Position numbers and translations under genes: made by a program. From Brachypterus glaber (Eukaryota; Arthropoda; Insecta; Coleoptera; Kateretidae), in assembly GCA_958510825.1 (NCBI GenBank), contig OY294044.1, positions 77,112,895-77,176,894 of the forward strand: a stretch of DNA of 64,000 nt, written 5' to 3'. This document shows, one piece after another, positions 1 through 9,904 of this stretch (its first letter is position 1; each line of letters starts with the position of its first letter). The notes below the pieces were generated by a model. The model worked only from the letters and a program-made list of their open reading frames with translations, had not been told where the DNA came from and made no database searches.

Positions 1-525
1 GTCGTGTAATACATCATTTTAAAGCTTATAAAATTCTCCATTTAACTCCATATTTAAAAAAAAAATGGGTTTAAAGTGGGGTTGAAAATGGGTATTAATG
101 TCAAAATTCCTCTAAAAAAAACAAATAATTTTTTAAAAATACCTAATTTCATCATAAAAAAATCTTAATTATACTTTTAAACTAATTTTAGTTCACATAA
201 ATAAAAATTTATAAAAAAAACTTAAAAAATCGAATGTCTTAGCACAAAAAATTAAAAATACAAAACCTTAAAAACATTTTTAAAAAATTTAAAAATGTTA
301 GTTTAAATAGATAATTTTATAAGCTTTAAAATGATGTATCACACGACCCCCCTTTCCATTTAAAAAAATGTCCCCCCATGCCCCCCTGTCCACATTTTAG
401 GAGCTGAAAATATGAAATATATGCTAAAAGATAGTTTAAGTTGTCTTATTTAAGAGTTCTAAATTTGAAGTCGATATCTCAACTCGTTCAAAAGTTAAAA
501 GGGGGGGGGTGACTTTTGGACCGCA
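1..525. mobile_element. Foldback MITE, family A (copy 1, left end outside window)
   Basis: The right half reads through a C-rich stretch and then to a G run followed by GACTTTTGGACCGC. The first 40 bases are the inverse of bases 310-345, so this is one palindromic element whose outer left arm is cut by the window edge. The same arms occur complete at 33927-34647, interrupted at 26658-27546, and as a fragment at 21721-21812. I see no coding potential, and the short ORFs across it are artefacts of low complexity. It is a non-autonomous inverted-repeat element whose transposase superfamily cannot be told from the ends. Confidence 0.75.
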
Positions 526-950
526 CTGTATGTGCAAATGGTAGGTCAGTTGATTCCCAGACTGACAGCCCTCAAAAAATTATTGCCAATTTGCGATTAT
601 TCTAACTTATAAAAAAAATATATTTCTTTTTTGAAGGGCTCAAAAGGGTAATTTTTAGGTTATAAATTAAAACATATCGAAAATTTATTTTTGTTTCATG
701 TGGTAGAACAGTTTCAAAAAAAAGATACGCATTTGTAGTAGTGTGTAAAGAATTAAAAATAATGTTTGGAATAATATAATTATTATTTAATATGAATAGG
801 TCCAAAAATAAATATTGAAAATAAATTAACAAAATTTTTTGTTCTAAGAAACCAAACAAAATTAAAATTATCTTCAATAATATAATCATAATTAATAATT
901 AAGATTATTGACGATCATAAAAATTAAAATGTGATTGTATACATTCTATA
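526..950. other. AT-rich stretch without a recognisable gene
   Basis: This stretch is AT-rich with A and T runs. Bases 588-650 match, in inverse orientation, the segment around 3800-3876 (shared core ATTATTCTAACTTATAAAAA). It may therefore be the left end of a larger inverted-repeat unit, described separately. No ORF here shows protein-like composition. Confidence 0.4.
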
Positions 951-1597
951 CAGGGTGATCAATAACTGACATGCCAAAATTTAAGAGGTGATTCTACATC
1001 CAAAAATATCAAAAAAAGTTCCTATAAAGGTTGGTCCGGAAATGAGCCCTAAGGGAGCTACGGCCCTTTAAAATTGTAATAAAAATAAGGTTTTTAATTA
1101 ATAACTCTGATACCCTTTAAGCTAGAGTGACAAGCTTTTGCACGTATACTAGTATTAATAAGGACAATAAGTTTATGTTAATTTATTTTTTTGAATTTAT
1201 CCAGAGGCATGCCTAGACAGACAAAACACATTTTTGCCCCAAACTTTTTTATTTGTAGTTTTTTTTGGATTTTTTGTCAAAAATATAGATTTCTTAAGTA
1301 AAAATACATAAAAAATATCATATAGTGTAACACTGCAGGAGCAACCGTTTAAAAAAAAATGCAATTAGGAGGAAGTAACATTTTGTGCCATTAAATACTT
1401 TTTTGCTTAGTTTTAAATGAAGAATCACCCTGCAGGATTAAAATTTTATTGATGCTCTTATTTGTTTCCCATTCAATATGTCATCTTCGAAGGGCCGTGG
1501 CTCCCTTAGGGCTCATTTCCTTTATGGAAACTTTTTTCATATTTTTGGATATAGAATCACCTCTTAAATTTTGACATGGCAGTTACTGATCACCCAG
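951..1597. mobile_element. TA-flanked MITE, family B (copy 1, complete)
   Basis: The left end CAGGGTGATCAATAACTG and the right end (inverse CTGGGTGATCAGTAACTG) form terminal inverted repeats of about 55 bp. TA lies immediately outside both ends (TATA on both sides), as expected for Tc1/mariner-type integration. At 647 bp with no ORF it is a MITE. Internal sequence (a stretch about an ordinary TTAATAACTCTGATACCC block) recurs in the interrupted copies at 26785-27190 and 45863-46457. Confidence 0.8.
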
Positions 1598-1832
1598 TAT
1601 AAAGAAATAATGGTATAGTCTAATCTTCATCACTATTTTCCTCGATTCCGTAATTGACAAACTTTTGAATCAAATCTAATTGTTAGAATACTTGCTGGTC
1701 TAATGATTCTAGATTTAAATCTAGAATTAGAAAGAAAATATAGGTTTGTATTTAAGAAATATGTGCGTTTGTATATGCGTAAAGAGGCTTTTCCGCACTT
1801 GTTAGGAAAATAGCTATTTCCTGTCGGTAAAA

Positions 1833-2826
1833 TAATTTTGCATTAAAATTCATGTGGTCCAAAAACCCGGCACTTTACAATATTGGTTGAAAATTACCAT
1901 AATTATAGCTTACATTCTACAAAATATAGCAGTAAAATTACCAAAATAAAAATTCACATTTTTACAGATAACAGTGAATTTACAGTACCGATTTAAATTT
2001 ACCACTTTCTTTTCTGACCTACTTCATTTTTTGTGAAATTACCATATTTTCATTTACAGTGCGGTGCAATAATTTTGCATTAAAATTCATGCATGTGGTT
2101 CAAAACCCCGGCACTTTTTCAGACAGTCCCCAAAATTACAAGAGCCCGCAATACTGCTTGAAATACTCATTAAATTTACTGCTTAAATTACTGTGAAAGC
2201 ACAGGTAAAAATACACCTTTTTACAGATAAAGCGAATTTACAGTACTGATTTAAATTTACCACTTTCTTTGCTGGTACACTCAAAAAAAAACACACAAAA
2301 ATCTCATCTTGTAAAATCAATAAGAAATTATTTTAATTTAAAAAAATTGCCTTTTAAAATATTAAAAGTAAAAACTTAACGTTTAAGTTATGAATAATAT
2401 TAATTTAAAAAAAAAATAATTTTTACACCAAAACGTTTTTAACTTTAAAGTAAAAGTATTGTCCCTTACTTTCTTATTTTAATATTTTCTTAATAAATTT
2501 ATATTTCCCTTTATATTGTTGGGAAAATCAATACATTAAAAGAATTATTTTTAAAAGAACCAGTTTCATATTCAAATCATTTACAAGTTTACAATTGATT
2601 TAAAAGGAAACATTTTTCAAATTACAATGAATATTTTTATTTTTGCAATGGTTAAAAAATAAAAAAATATGTTTTTGAATTAACAAAAAACACTGTCGGA
2701 GCAAAAACATATTGGTTTTCTTTTAAATCATATGACTTTTGTTTGATTTTACAACGATTTTTTTTGAGTGTAACCTATGACCTACTTTATTTGCTGTGAA
2801 ATTACCATATTTTCATTTACAGTGCG
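1833..2826. repeat. Tandem duplication of about 225 bp, second unit interrupted
   Basis: The phrase AATTTTGCATTAAAATTCATG followed by GG(T)CCAAAAACCCGGCAC starts at about 1837 and again at about 2071. The closing phrase GAAATTACCATATTTTCATT occurs at about 2036 and again at about 2797. The second unit is split by the element at 2275-2771. Both units also carry a TTTACAGATAA...GAATTTACAGTAC block. No protein is encoded. The unit may be part of a larger uncharacterised element. Confidence 0.6.
2275..2771. mobile_element. MITE with TACACTCAAAAAAAA ends
   Basis: The left end TACACTCAAAAAAAA and the right end TTTTTTTTGAGTGTAA are inverted copies. Homology continues inwards through TTGTAAAATCAA. 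The element is about 497 bp, very AT-rich and without an ORF. It interrupts the second unit of the flanking tandem duplication, so the insertion is younger than the duplication. Confidence 0.65.
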
Positions 2827-3184
2827 TCTAGATTTTATGTGAAACCTACTAATTTCTGGTGTCTTTTTACAATATTCAATGTGAGTTGTATTGTCTGATT
2901 GAATAAGCTCGGCTAAATAGCAAACAGACTGAGAAAGCTGGTATCATACCTACGAAAAAAATTTTCAAACTGTTTTTAAATAATTTCGGAAAATCCACTA
3001 AATCTTCGCTTGATAAAACTACAAAAATTATATTTTTCTTCAAGCTTACTAAAATGTTCATATTTTATAACTGAACATACAGTAAAAAATGAGTTCATTG
3101 TTGTACCCCCTAAAAAAAAGTTAGTTAGCAAAACCGCCACTGGCGGCAGCACTCTTTGATTTTGATGACAGCCATACCTCACAG

Positions 3185-3388
3185 TTGTTTGTTTATTATG
3201 TAAACAGGTCGTTGACTCGAGATTCTGTGCAAAAACCTTGTGTGAAATTGATTAAAAATTATAAAAGAGGAATATTTGAATTGTATAGACCTACAGAACT
3301 CCCCGAAATTGCAAATGCTACATTAGAGAAGTTACCATCAAAATCTCGAAAATTGTACGATGTAGCCTACCAAAAAAAATTAAAATAG
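3185..3388 (+). pseudogene. Short ORF resembling the N-terminal part of a tyrosine-recombinase-like protein
   Basis: The 67-codon frame opens with TTG rather than ATG, so the true 5' end is probably elsewhere or lost. The C-terminal half contains ANATLEKLPSKSRKLYDVAY. This is reminiscent of the helical motif (leucine, Pro-x-Lys-Ser, Tyr-x-x-x-Tyr) at the start of integrase-like proteins of crypton or related elements in insects. That comparison is from memory and weak. No catalytic core follows: the frame stops soon after. It is equally possible that this is a fragment of an unrelated protein. Confidence 0.25.
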
Positions 3389-3520
3389 GCTAATGTTATT
3401 CCGAAAGTGTTTTGTTGGCCTATTTTAGTAAAAAAACATACTTTATTATTGAATAAATTAAATGCAAAAATTAATATAAAAAATTTAGGACGCTTGAAGA
3501 AAAAATTGTATGTTTCACTC

Positions 3521-3625
3521 AGAGGAAAAGTGCTTTGTTTTACTCGTCTGTAGTTTCCGGACTCCGCTTTGCGTCGTCCGTAAATTCTACAGACGAGTAC
3601 AAAAAAGCTTCACTTTTCCTCTTAA
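3521..3625. repeat. Perfect-loop hairpin MITE-like palindrome
   Basis: GAGGAAAAGTGCTTTG near 3521 and its near-complement ending TTCACTTTTCCTC near 3624 bound a hairpin. The arms include ACTCGTCTGTAG and CTACAGACGAGT, with a 20-base loop around 3562-3582. The ORFs called on both strands over it are shadows of the palindrome. Confidence 0.65.
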
Positions 3626-3880
3626 TAAACCAGTATACTATTTTTCTTATCCGGCTCTCTTTTTCTGCCTGTTTTTGCATGTCATTTTCAGTATCTTTTG
3701 CTTTTAACTTAAGTTGAGTAGCCATTTTAGTTTTAAGTTCACGATCACTTAAAACCGTTTTCAATACACGTTAAATAAAAAACATGCGCTTCAATTGATC
3801 AAGTATTCTATCCTTTGGGGCCCTTAAAAAAATATAAATATTTTTTTTTATAAGTTAGAATAATAGCAAATATATAATAT

Positions 3881-4270
3881 TATTAATATTTTTTATAGAC
3901 TGTCCTTATAGTCCTTATTATGGGTCCAAATTTGAAGTCATTCGGATCGACACAACCGGAGAAAAAAATAATTCGTGAATTAAAAAAAAAATCTAACCCA
4001 CCTGGGGGTTGTTGGGGGGAGAGACTGGTAATCAACTGACCTTTATGGGAGATACCTTTTGCACAAATACCCATATCGAGCTGGGGCACTTTTTTCCTGC
4101 TTACCTTGCTAAGCTCTTTAAGGCGAGGAGCTTTAAGGTTATAGCAGGTAGCCATTATTTTATGATAATTAAATCTTTTAATGCAAAAACGTTTTAAATC
4201 GGAAGCTTCCACACTTTTTTATTGCATCTTAAAAACAAGATTCAATTAAAAACGACTTATTTGAAAATTA
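3881..4270. other. No gene recognised
   Basis: The sequence is AT-rich with a short C/G run near 4010. A 109-codon minus-strand ORF and a 62-codon plus-strand ORF overlap here. Neither has recognisable motifs, and the composition looks random. Confidence 0.4.
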
Positions 4271-4274
4271 TTTT

Positions 4275-4395
4275 TTTTAAGTATTTGGAAAGATTCAATA
4301 TACCATTTACTGTGAATAATATATAATATATTATAATGGAATGCGTAACATTATATATCTTTATGCCTTGTTTTATATATCCTCATTGGCAATGG
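4275..4395. repeat. Dispersed repeat G (ATGGAATGCGTARCAT motif)
   Basis: The block from AGTATTTGGAAAGATTCAAT through ATGGAATGCGTAACATTA recurs at 21365-21450 and, more diverged, at 31745-31830. It lies just upstream of the receptor-like exon, so the first 40 codons of the ORF starting at 4336 are repeat sequence and not part of a conserved protein. Confidence 0.55.
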
Positions 4396-4466
4396 GACAT
4401 TGCCTCTTTGAAAAATAAAAGGTTAAACTTTTTTCTAAAAACTACTTTATTTTATTATGTTTTTAG

Positions 4467-4740
4467 GTTGTATAAAAAAGTACCAGAGAGGTTATTCTTC
4501 CCAGTGTTTTACTTTGATCAAAATGTCTACATGAATGATTCAATAGCTTCAAATTTGAAAATGCTTCAAAATGTCGAAGATTACAAAAATTATGTTATAC
4601 TTATCCTGTTTATCCCCGGTATAATAAATGTAGTGTTGGCTATATTTTTATTACTTTACTATAGAAAGACTGGAGAATATAAAACCGAACCACATTCCAT
4701 TCATGAAGGAGAACCTTTAAAAGATTACACAACACGATGA
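4467..4740 (+). CDS. Putative terminal exon, CD36/SNMP-like receptor C-terminus
   Basis: An open frame of about 90 codons follows a good splice acceptor (TATTATGTTTTTAG ending at 4466) and runs to TGA at 4738-4740. The peptide has FFPVFYFDQNVYMND, where the CD36 family usually has a phenylalanine-proline-(x)-tryptophan-phenylalanine segment near its C-terminus. A hydrophobic span of about 22 residues (VILILFIPGIINVVLAIFLL) is followed by YYRK and a short polar tail, which is typical of the last membrane segment and cytoplasmic end of class B scavenger receptors. The codons upstream of 4467 belong to a dispersed repeat, supporting an intron boundary. No donor side or other exons are visible in the window. 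The family assignment is by remembered architecture and could be wrong, and the exon could be a relic. Confidence 0.45.
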
Positions 4741-4867
4741 TTAATTTATTTTACAGGTAACACTGGCACAAAAAAAAAACAAATCTCGCGTGCGACAGAC
4801 CAGACTAGTCAATTCTTACGTATTTTGGGTCGCTAAATCTGAATCTGAATTTAAAAGTTACCTTTCA

Positions 4868-5049
4868 AAATGGCGGATCCAATATGGCCGATCTGATTTG
4901 CTTGAAATTTGGTAATCGGGGGTTTTTGGGGTCGCTGATTACGAATCTGGTGCCAGTTTTCCAAAATTCAAAATAACAGATCCAATATGGCGGATTACAT
5001 TCTGCGAGAAACTTTAAAAAATCTAATCTGCCATATTGGATCCGCCATT
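4868..5049. repeat. Family C inverted repeat (copy 1)
   Basis: AATGGCGGATCCAATATGGC opens the unit and its inverse GCCATATTGGATCCGCCATT closes it. Between them is the phrase about GTCGCTGATTACGAATCTGG. The same phrases, in a longer palindrome, occur at 6334-6650, and diverged ones at 20828-21260 and 29940-30390. No protein is encoded. Confidence 0.7.
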
Positions 5050-5153
5050 ATCGAGATTTTTTTTATTTTACGTGCCGTTGTATTCCATCAATTTTGTATA
5101 CACTTGGAAGCAAAATTCATATCTTTTGTATACCTTTTACTCAACTCAACCCT

Positions 5154-5158
<5 letters not shown>

Positions 5159-5222
<64 letters not shown>
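5159..5222. repeat. (TA)n microsatellite
   Basis: About 62 bases of uninterrupted TA follow a short CGC. The ORFs here are translations of the dinucleotide run. Confidence 0.95.
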
Positions 5223-5224
<2 letters not shown>

Positions 5225-5560
5225 AATTAATAAAATCAGGAGCATACATTTTAACGTTCTTATAGCAAGAATAATTAAAAAAATCAAACTTTAATGTTTA
5301 TCTATTATTTTGCAAAAAAAACGGTGTGTGCCATATGTGGAACACTATCAGCGTCGGACTGGACGGGTGAGATAGTGAGAAAAATCTCACGGGACCCCCC
5401 ACCTTCATACTTTGGGGACCCCCGCAGGAGGCAAGGACCTCGGTTAACAATATTTTCGCCAGGGGCGATGGTTTCTTTTTTTTAGTCATCAAAATTTTTG
5501 GAAGGGGAAAAATTAGTAACTTGTGGGTCCCTGACGGTTACAAATCTCACTAGTCCGACA
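5223..5560. other. Possible small inverted-repeat element
   Basis: GTCGGACTGG at about 5353 and its inverse within CTAGTCCGACATT at about 5552 could be terminal repeats of a 200-bp element. GTGAGATAGTGAGAAAAATC with CTCAC forms a small hairpin at 5368-5392. No gene is seen. Confidence 0.3.
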
Positions 5561-5890
5561 TTAAACACTATGCAGTAAAAAAACTGCAGTAAGAAAGTTT
5601 GTCTGTTGGTCTGTCTGTCCGGGAAGTTTGTGACCACGATAACTCAAGAACGCTTTGTTTTAAACTGCGATTGTTTTTGGTAAAAATCGGGGTGGGGAAA
5701 GGAGGTATAAAAGGATAAAAACAATTTTTTTTATAAACATTGTTTTGTTTATTTTTTCCCGTTTTTCGAAAACGAAACTTTTTTAGATTTTTTTTTGTTT
5801 GATTTTCGTGCAAAAATTTTCAAAAATTTTTTTTGCATTTTTTTAAATTTTTTCTCTTTTCAAAAATTTTAATGAACCTAGACCTACTGT
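5561..5890. repeat. Family D repeat (copy 1)
   Basis: This copy is recognised by a TCTGTYNGTC-rich block, then CCGGGAAGTTTGTGACCACG, ATAACTCAAGAACGCTT, and GATTGTTTTTGGTAAAAATC. The same order occurs at 12640-13070, 55765-57000 (interrupted) and 62925-63110. The AT-rich tail shows no ORF of interest. The family has no coding capacity in any copy here, so it is a non-autonomous or degenerate repeat. Confidence 0.7.
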
Positions 5891-6333
5891 ATAATTTTTT
5901 TGGCAGCAAATTTTTGTTATTGCATAATTTATTGTTCGTTTAATGTATGGTGTGCCATTTATAGCACATACCTATTTTTGTACAAAAACATACCATAAAA
6001 GTAAGTTACCCATTAACCGCTGTAACAAGGTTTGTATAATAACACAATATTTTTTATATTGCACAATTAGGCCGGAAAATATTTTTAATTACACTTTGAA
6101 GTTTTAAGCTATGTAGAAAAAATTAAAAGTTTGCCTAATTAACTTTAGATGGCCCCAATTTTCTTTGAGATATCTGTTAGAGGTTCTTTATTCATAACAA
6201 AAAGTCATTGATCTCTTGTTTGAAAATGATGAAAAAACCAGTTCTTGCTATAAATGGGACGGTATGCGGGAAGGGGTGCCAAAAATGTGCTGATTTTTTT
6301 TTTTTAAACATGATATCATATTGTGTGTTTTTG
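5891..6333. other. No gene recognised
   Basis: The sequence is AT-rich. The frames on the minus strand at 6192-6451 lead into the palindrome that follows and are shadows. Confidence 0.4.
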
Positions 6334-6650
6334 GGCGGATTAGATTTTTTAAAGTTGCTCGGATTTGCTTGAAACTTGGTACTCGGGGATTTTTGGGGTC
6401 GTTGATTATGAATCTGGTGCCAGTTTTCCAAAATTCAAAATACGGATCCAATATGGCGAATTAAATTATCCGGGAAAAAATTTAATTGAATTTTGGAAAA
6501 CTGGCACCAGATTCGTAATCAGCGACCCCAAAAACAACCGAGTGCCAAGTTTCAAGCAAATCCGAGCAACTTTAAAAATCTAATCCGCCATATTGGATCC
6601 GCCATTTTGAATTTTAGAAACCTGGCATCAGGTTCGTAATCAGCGAATTG
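6334..6650. repeat. Family C long palindrome (copy 2)
   Basis: Arms of about 105 bp (left 6334-6441, right 6486-6590) are inverted copies separated by a 45-base loop. The left arm includes GCTCGGATTTGCTTGAAACT and the right arm the inverse. After the right arm the family motif continues (ATATTGGATCCGCCATTTTG) and a partial third unit runs to about 6650. Transcripts would form a near-perfect long hairpin. Confidence 0.8.
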
Positions 6651-7084
6651 ATAATTGATAATTTTAGATGCTGCTATAGCGGTCATACGCATTAATGGCA
6701 CGAACTTTTTTTGCCTCTATAGAGCTCAATCACTGTGAAGTCGCGACTTGCGTCCCAAAAACAGAACGATCGATACCGTTTTCATACGAGATTGGGTCAG
6801 CACCGTCACAAAAGAATACAAATTCTACTTTGGAGTGTATACAAAAAGGATGGATAATCTGTATACTGAAATATATATTTTTTATAAATACATTTTTAAA
6901 TCTATACGGAAATAAAAATGGGATTGAATTAATCTTATTAAGGTATATTAGCGCAATTTATGGCGTATTTGTAGCGTAGTGTACTACGCGTAGTAGAGAG
7001 CTGGTGAAAATTTTCTACCGGCTAAATTTTACATGTCGGCAACTAAAGGCTTAATATATCTAACCCTAGCTTTTTTGTGTAGGG
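6651..7084. other. No gene recognised
   Basis: A 94-codon ORF (6695-6979) opens here but its composition is unlike a conserved protein and I recognise no domain. A short palindromic stretch (GTAGTGTACTACGCGTAGTAG) lies near 6976. Confidence 0.4.
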
Positions 7085-7088
7085 GTCA

Positions 7089-8263
7089 TTACCGCGCATC
7101 AAATGCCGCACCGGCCAGTTCAGCGCGTCCGTTACCGCGCTGTCTTTTACCGCTCGTGGCCTTTACCGCGCCGACAAATACCGCGCATGTTGTTTACCGC
7201 GCGTGGCCTATACCGCGCTGGCAAATACCGCGCTGTCAAATACCGCGCTAGTCATAATTGTCTCAGGATTAAGACCAGGTTTTAAATCCTTGATAGTGTT
7301 AAATAAACGTTCATATGTCTTTTGCGTTTTATTAGGCAATAAAGCGAAAATAACGGGTACACTGAAATTATCAACCACTACATGTATGCTATAAATAGAA
7401 ACAGGCTTGGAGATGCGCGAAATGTCCCATCACAATACCAGTGAATATTTTTTTGCGTAAAATTTAAGTTTTTTGCAGAAGAAAATATTAAAAAACGTTC
7501 ACTATCTTCTTTACCACTATCATGCAATAGAAAATTTTCCTCCTTAAATGTTTTATATTCAACTGGAATTGTTAATTCAGGCAGTGAAACAGGATTAACT
7601 GGCTGACGTCGTATAGTCCTTTTCATTTCTTCTATAGTTGGTAATTTTCCACTAACAGAACTAGATGCATTGGCACAGACACTTGCCACAATAACTTGCG
7701 GATTTTCCAGTGTTTTTATTGCTTTTTTTAGCATCATTTAATATTTTACGGGACTCAATTTCTGCGGTATCTGCTATGTGTGAATGTTCTATTTCCCTTA
7801 ATACATTATTATTAATTGTATGTGTTCTACCTGTACATCTTATACTGTCGTATTTGTTAAATTTCCATATTATTTTATCTTTAATATTCCTCTCTTTTCG
7901 ATGCATGCAATTTTTGTATAAAGCCAAGTAATTGCCTCGTTTACTTTTAATCAATTCAATAAACATTATTCGTTCGTTTTTACTACTATACTAAATATAA
8001 TTTTAAAAATATTATAGAATATAAAAATATAAAAAATGCCGTAAAAAAACATGTAAGTAAATCCAACAGAAAAAACCTTTTCGTCGATAAATAAAAAAAT
8101 CTTTAATTTTATTGATTCCTAAAAACAACCAAACCAAAATATTTTATTTTTATGCGCGGTAAATGACACGCGCTGTATTGGTCGGCGCGGTAAACAACGT
8201 GCCCGGTATTTGTCAGCGCGGTAAAGGTCACGCGCGGTAAAGGCCACTCGCGCTAAACAACAG
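7089..8263 (-). mobile_element. Internally deleted Mutator-like element (MULE) with TACCGCGC-array ends
   Basis: Both ends are GC-rich arrays of an 8-base core, TACCGCGC, repeated every 14-18 bases: 7089-7245 in direct and 8153-8255 in inverse orientation. The arrays stand out sharply from the AT-rich surroundings and share longer phrases such as CGACAAATACCGCGC. Between them lies a broken transposase on the minus strand. The left array begins exactly where the transposase reading stops, so the C-terminal two thirds of the gene were lost by an internal deletion. The exact outer boundaries and target duplication are not resolved. Confidence 0.7.
7256..7966 (-). pseudogene. MULE-type transposase fragment with FLYWCH domain, frameshifted
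   Basis: The first frame (7966 down to about 7730) has a degenerate FLYWCH zinc-finger-like domain: a KSKRGN-like start, a central tryptophan (IIWKF, where the family has W-x-C), a later cysteine, and HSH. The second frame (about 7737 to 7400) matches the region before and including the first catalytic aspartate of the MULE DDE domain (residues IHWYCDGTF). The third frame (about 7400 to 7256) reads on with SIYSIH and FALLPNKTQKTYERLF, as expected after that aspartate. Two single-base shifts separate these parts, one at a poly-T run near 7725 and one near 7400. The second and third catalytic residues are absent because the element is deleted there. Confidence 0.7.
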
Positions 8264-8516
8264 ACAAAAAATATTTGAAATCTGTTAATGTATTTAAAAC
8301 TTTTTATTGTAATGTATTTTATTTAATTTTTTAAAGTTAAAATTTTAGGCTAAAATCCAAATTCGAAAAGTACTTTGAAAAAAAAAATGTCTTCTTTACT
8401 TTCCGTAGCGGGACCAAAAATACAAAATTTGTATTTTTTGTATTGATAATTAAATTAAGAGAAAAATTCAGTTTTATTTGTGAAAAACGAGTATATTTTT
8501 ATTTTAATCCAAAGTA
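8264..8516. other. No gene; AT-rich spacer
   Basis: A small palindrome (AATACAAAATTTGTATTTTT) lies at about 8428. Nothing else is recognised. Confidence 0.4.
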
Positions 8517-8916
8517 CAGACTAGAAGGTTAGTAATGGAATACAATATCGTCCATATATTCGCCTCGGATTTTCTTACAGACAGTAATTTTTTTGATTTT
8601 GATTTTTCATCACGTTTTCGCATAATTATTGGTTTGGCCCGAAATTGCTGCTATGGATGTGAACGACGTTTATTTCCAGCATGAAAATTTTCCTGAACGT
8701 ATGATTTTTCGAAATTGAGAAATCGTGCGATTTAACACCATTAGAACGAGTTCGTGCGATTTAAAACCATTAGATTTTTTTCATCAGAGCTGTTATTCGC
8801 CAAATAGAGCCGCAATTATGCTAAAAAGTCATGAAAATTTTCATCAAAAGAATGATCGTCTGTAAGAAAAGCCGATGCGGACGATATTGTGTTCCATTTA
8901 CTAACCTCCAAGTCTG
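8517..8916. mobile_element. TA-flanked MITE (CAGACT ends)
   Basis: The ends CAGACTAGAAGGTTAGTAAT and the inverse of ATTTACTAACCTCCAAGTCTG continue into matching TACAATATCGTCC and TTTTCTTACAGAC blocks, giving inverted repeats of about 65 bp. TA flanks both ends. The interior holds a tandem duplication of about 30 bp around CGTGCGATTTAA (8724-8775). The element is 400 bp and non-coding. Confidence 0.8.
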
Positions 8917-9172
8917 TATAACTTTTTACCCCTTGGCTCCAGAATTGTAATTGTCTAACTAAGAAAATAGTTTAATCTCAATGTAATAAATGTAATATAT
9001 TTGACTCGGTAAGTTAAAAATAGCTTTTGAGGGGAGCTCATTTAACCACTGTTTTTGGGCTTCTAGGACCCAGAAGAACCTCAAATGAAGCGGATCCATA
9101 ATCAGAGAGAAAATAACTTGTTAAAAATGTTCACCAGTTTTCCGATTATAATAATATTATAGTATAATATAT

Positions 9173-9622
9173 GAAAGTCGCCTAATTTCGGATACCATTT
9201 ATAATTATAATTTATCCAATATTTAATAGGCGGTATTATTTCGTGATATTTTTTTATACAACATACAACTTATTATAACGAACCATGATTTATTATAAAA
9301 ACAATTTTATTACAAACTTTCTAGCATAGTAGGGCAGTATAGGAGCCATAATTTTGCCATTTGCAATTTAAACGATTTGTGCTGTCATTTAACAGGCTCT
9401 ACCGTTACCATATTACAGGCTGGATTTAGTTTGACTGTTGGCTTTAAATAAAATAAGGTTTCTGTTTACCTCTGCCCTTGAAAATGACGGGTCATCCGCT
9501 CAAGTCCGTTTTATGCGCCATTTATACCCGCCCAGACCCGTCATTTTCAGCAGGGTGTAGATAGTATCTTAGATACACTACTATCCGAAATTAGGAAACT
9601 ATCCGAAATTAGGCGTCTTTTC
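9173..9622. mobile_element. MITE with GTCGCCTAATTTCGGATA ends
   Basis: The left end GAAAGTCGCCTAATTTCGGA and the right end TATCCGAAATTAGGCGTCTT are inverted copies. The right end has an extra tandem copy of the TATCCGAAATTAGG core at about 9582. The middle contains a hairpin built on TGAAAATGACGGGT and ACCCGTCATTTTCA (9478-9552), which could be another small element. No ORF was seen. Confidence 0.65.
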
Positions 9623-9904
9623 CTATATCAGTACCTAAATAATTTGATTAATTTACATAAAAATAATTTTATTTTTTCAGTTTATCAATTTTAGTACTGA
9701 CAGATTTGTTTCAGTTGTGATATGATTAATCATTAGCTAAAGTTAATAAGTTTTATAAAAATAATATTTCAGACCAATTTTAATCATTTTATGATATAAT
9801 TTATCAATTAGAAATGAGTAACTTTGTGTTTATTAATTTTGTCTTAATTTTCTGTGATTTATCAAATGACAAAATACATTAGTTTACAAAATTAAGCTTT
9901 TTTT

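Larger units (their letters stand above)
585..3880. mobile_element. Possible 3.3-kb inverted-repeat unit
   Basis: The segment beginning near 588 (ATTATTCTAACTTATAAAAA, then an AAGGGCTCAAAAGGG-like run) is matched in reverse complement at about 3800-3876. These look like two ends of one element of about 65 bp homology each. Inside lie a family B MITE, a duplicated segment with another MITE, a recombinase-like short ORF at 3185-3388, and a hairpin at 3521-3625. The two ends could instead be independent copies of a short repeat in opposite orientation. No target duplication was identified. Confidence 0.35.

Noticed and set aside
3540..3764. ORFs on both strands over 3510-3764
   Set aside because: They are produced by the hairpin at 3521-3625. 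The 74-codon minus-strand frame has a lysine/glutamate-rich N-terminus but no recognisable domain.
5036..5265. ORFs of 64 and 92 codons over a TA run
   Set aside because: The protein is isoleucine-tyrosine repeats from the (TA)n microsatellite.
7033..7394. Plus-strand ORFs rich in ALA/PRO/ARG across the TACCGCGC array
   Set aside because: They are translations of the GC-rich terminal array of the MULE in several frames, not a gene.
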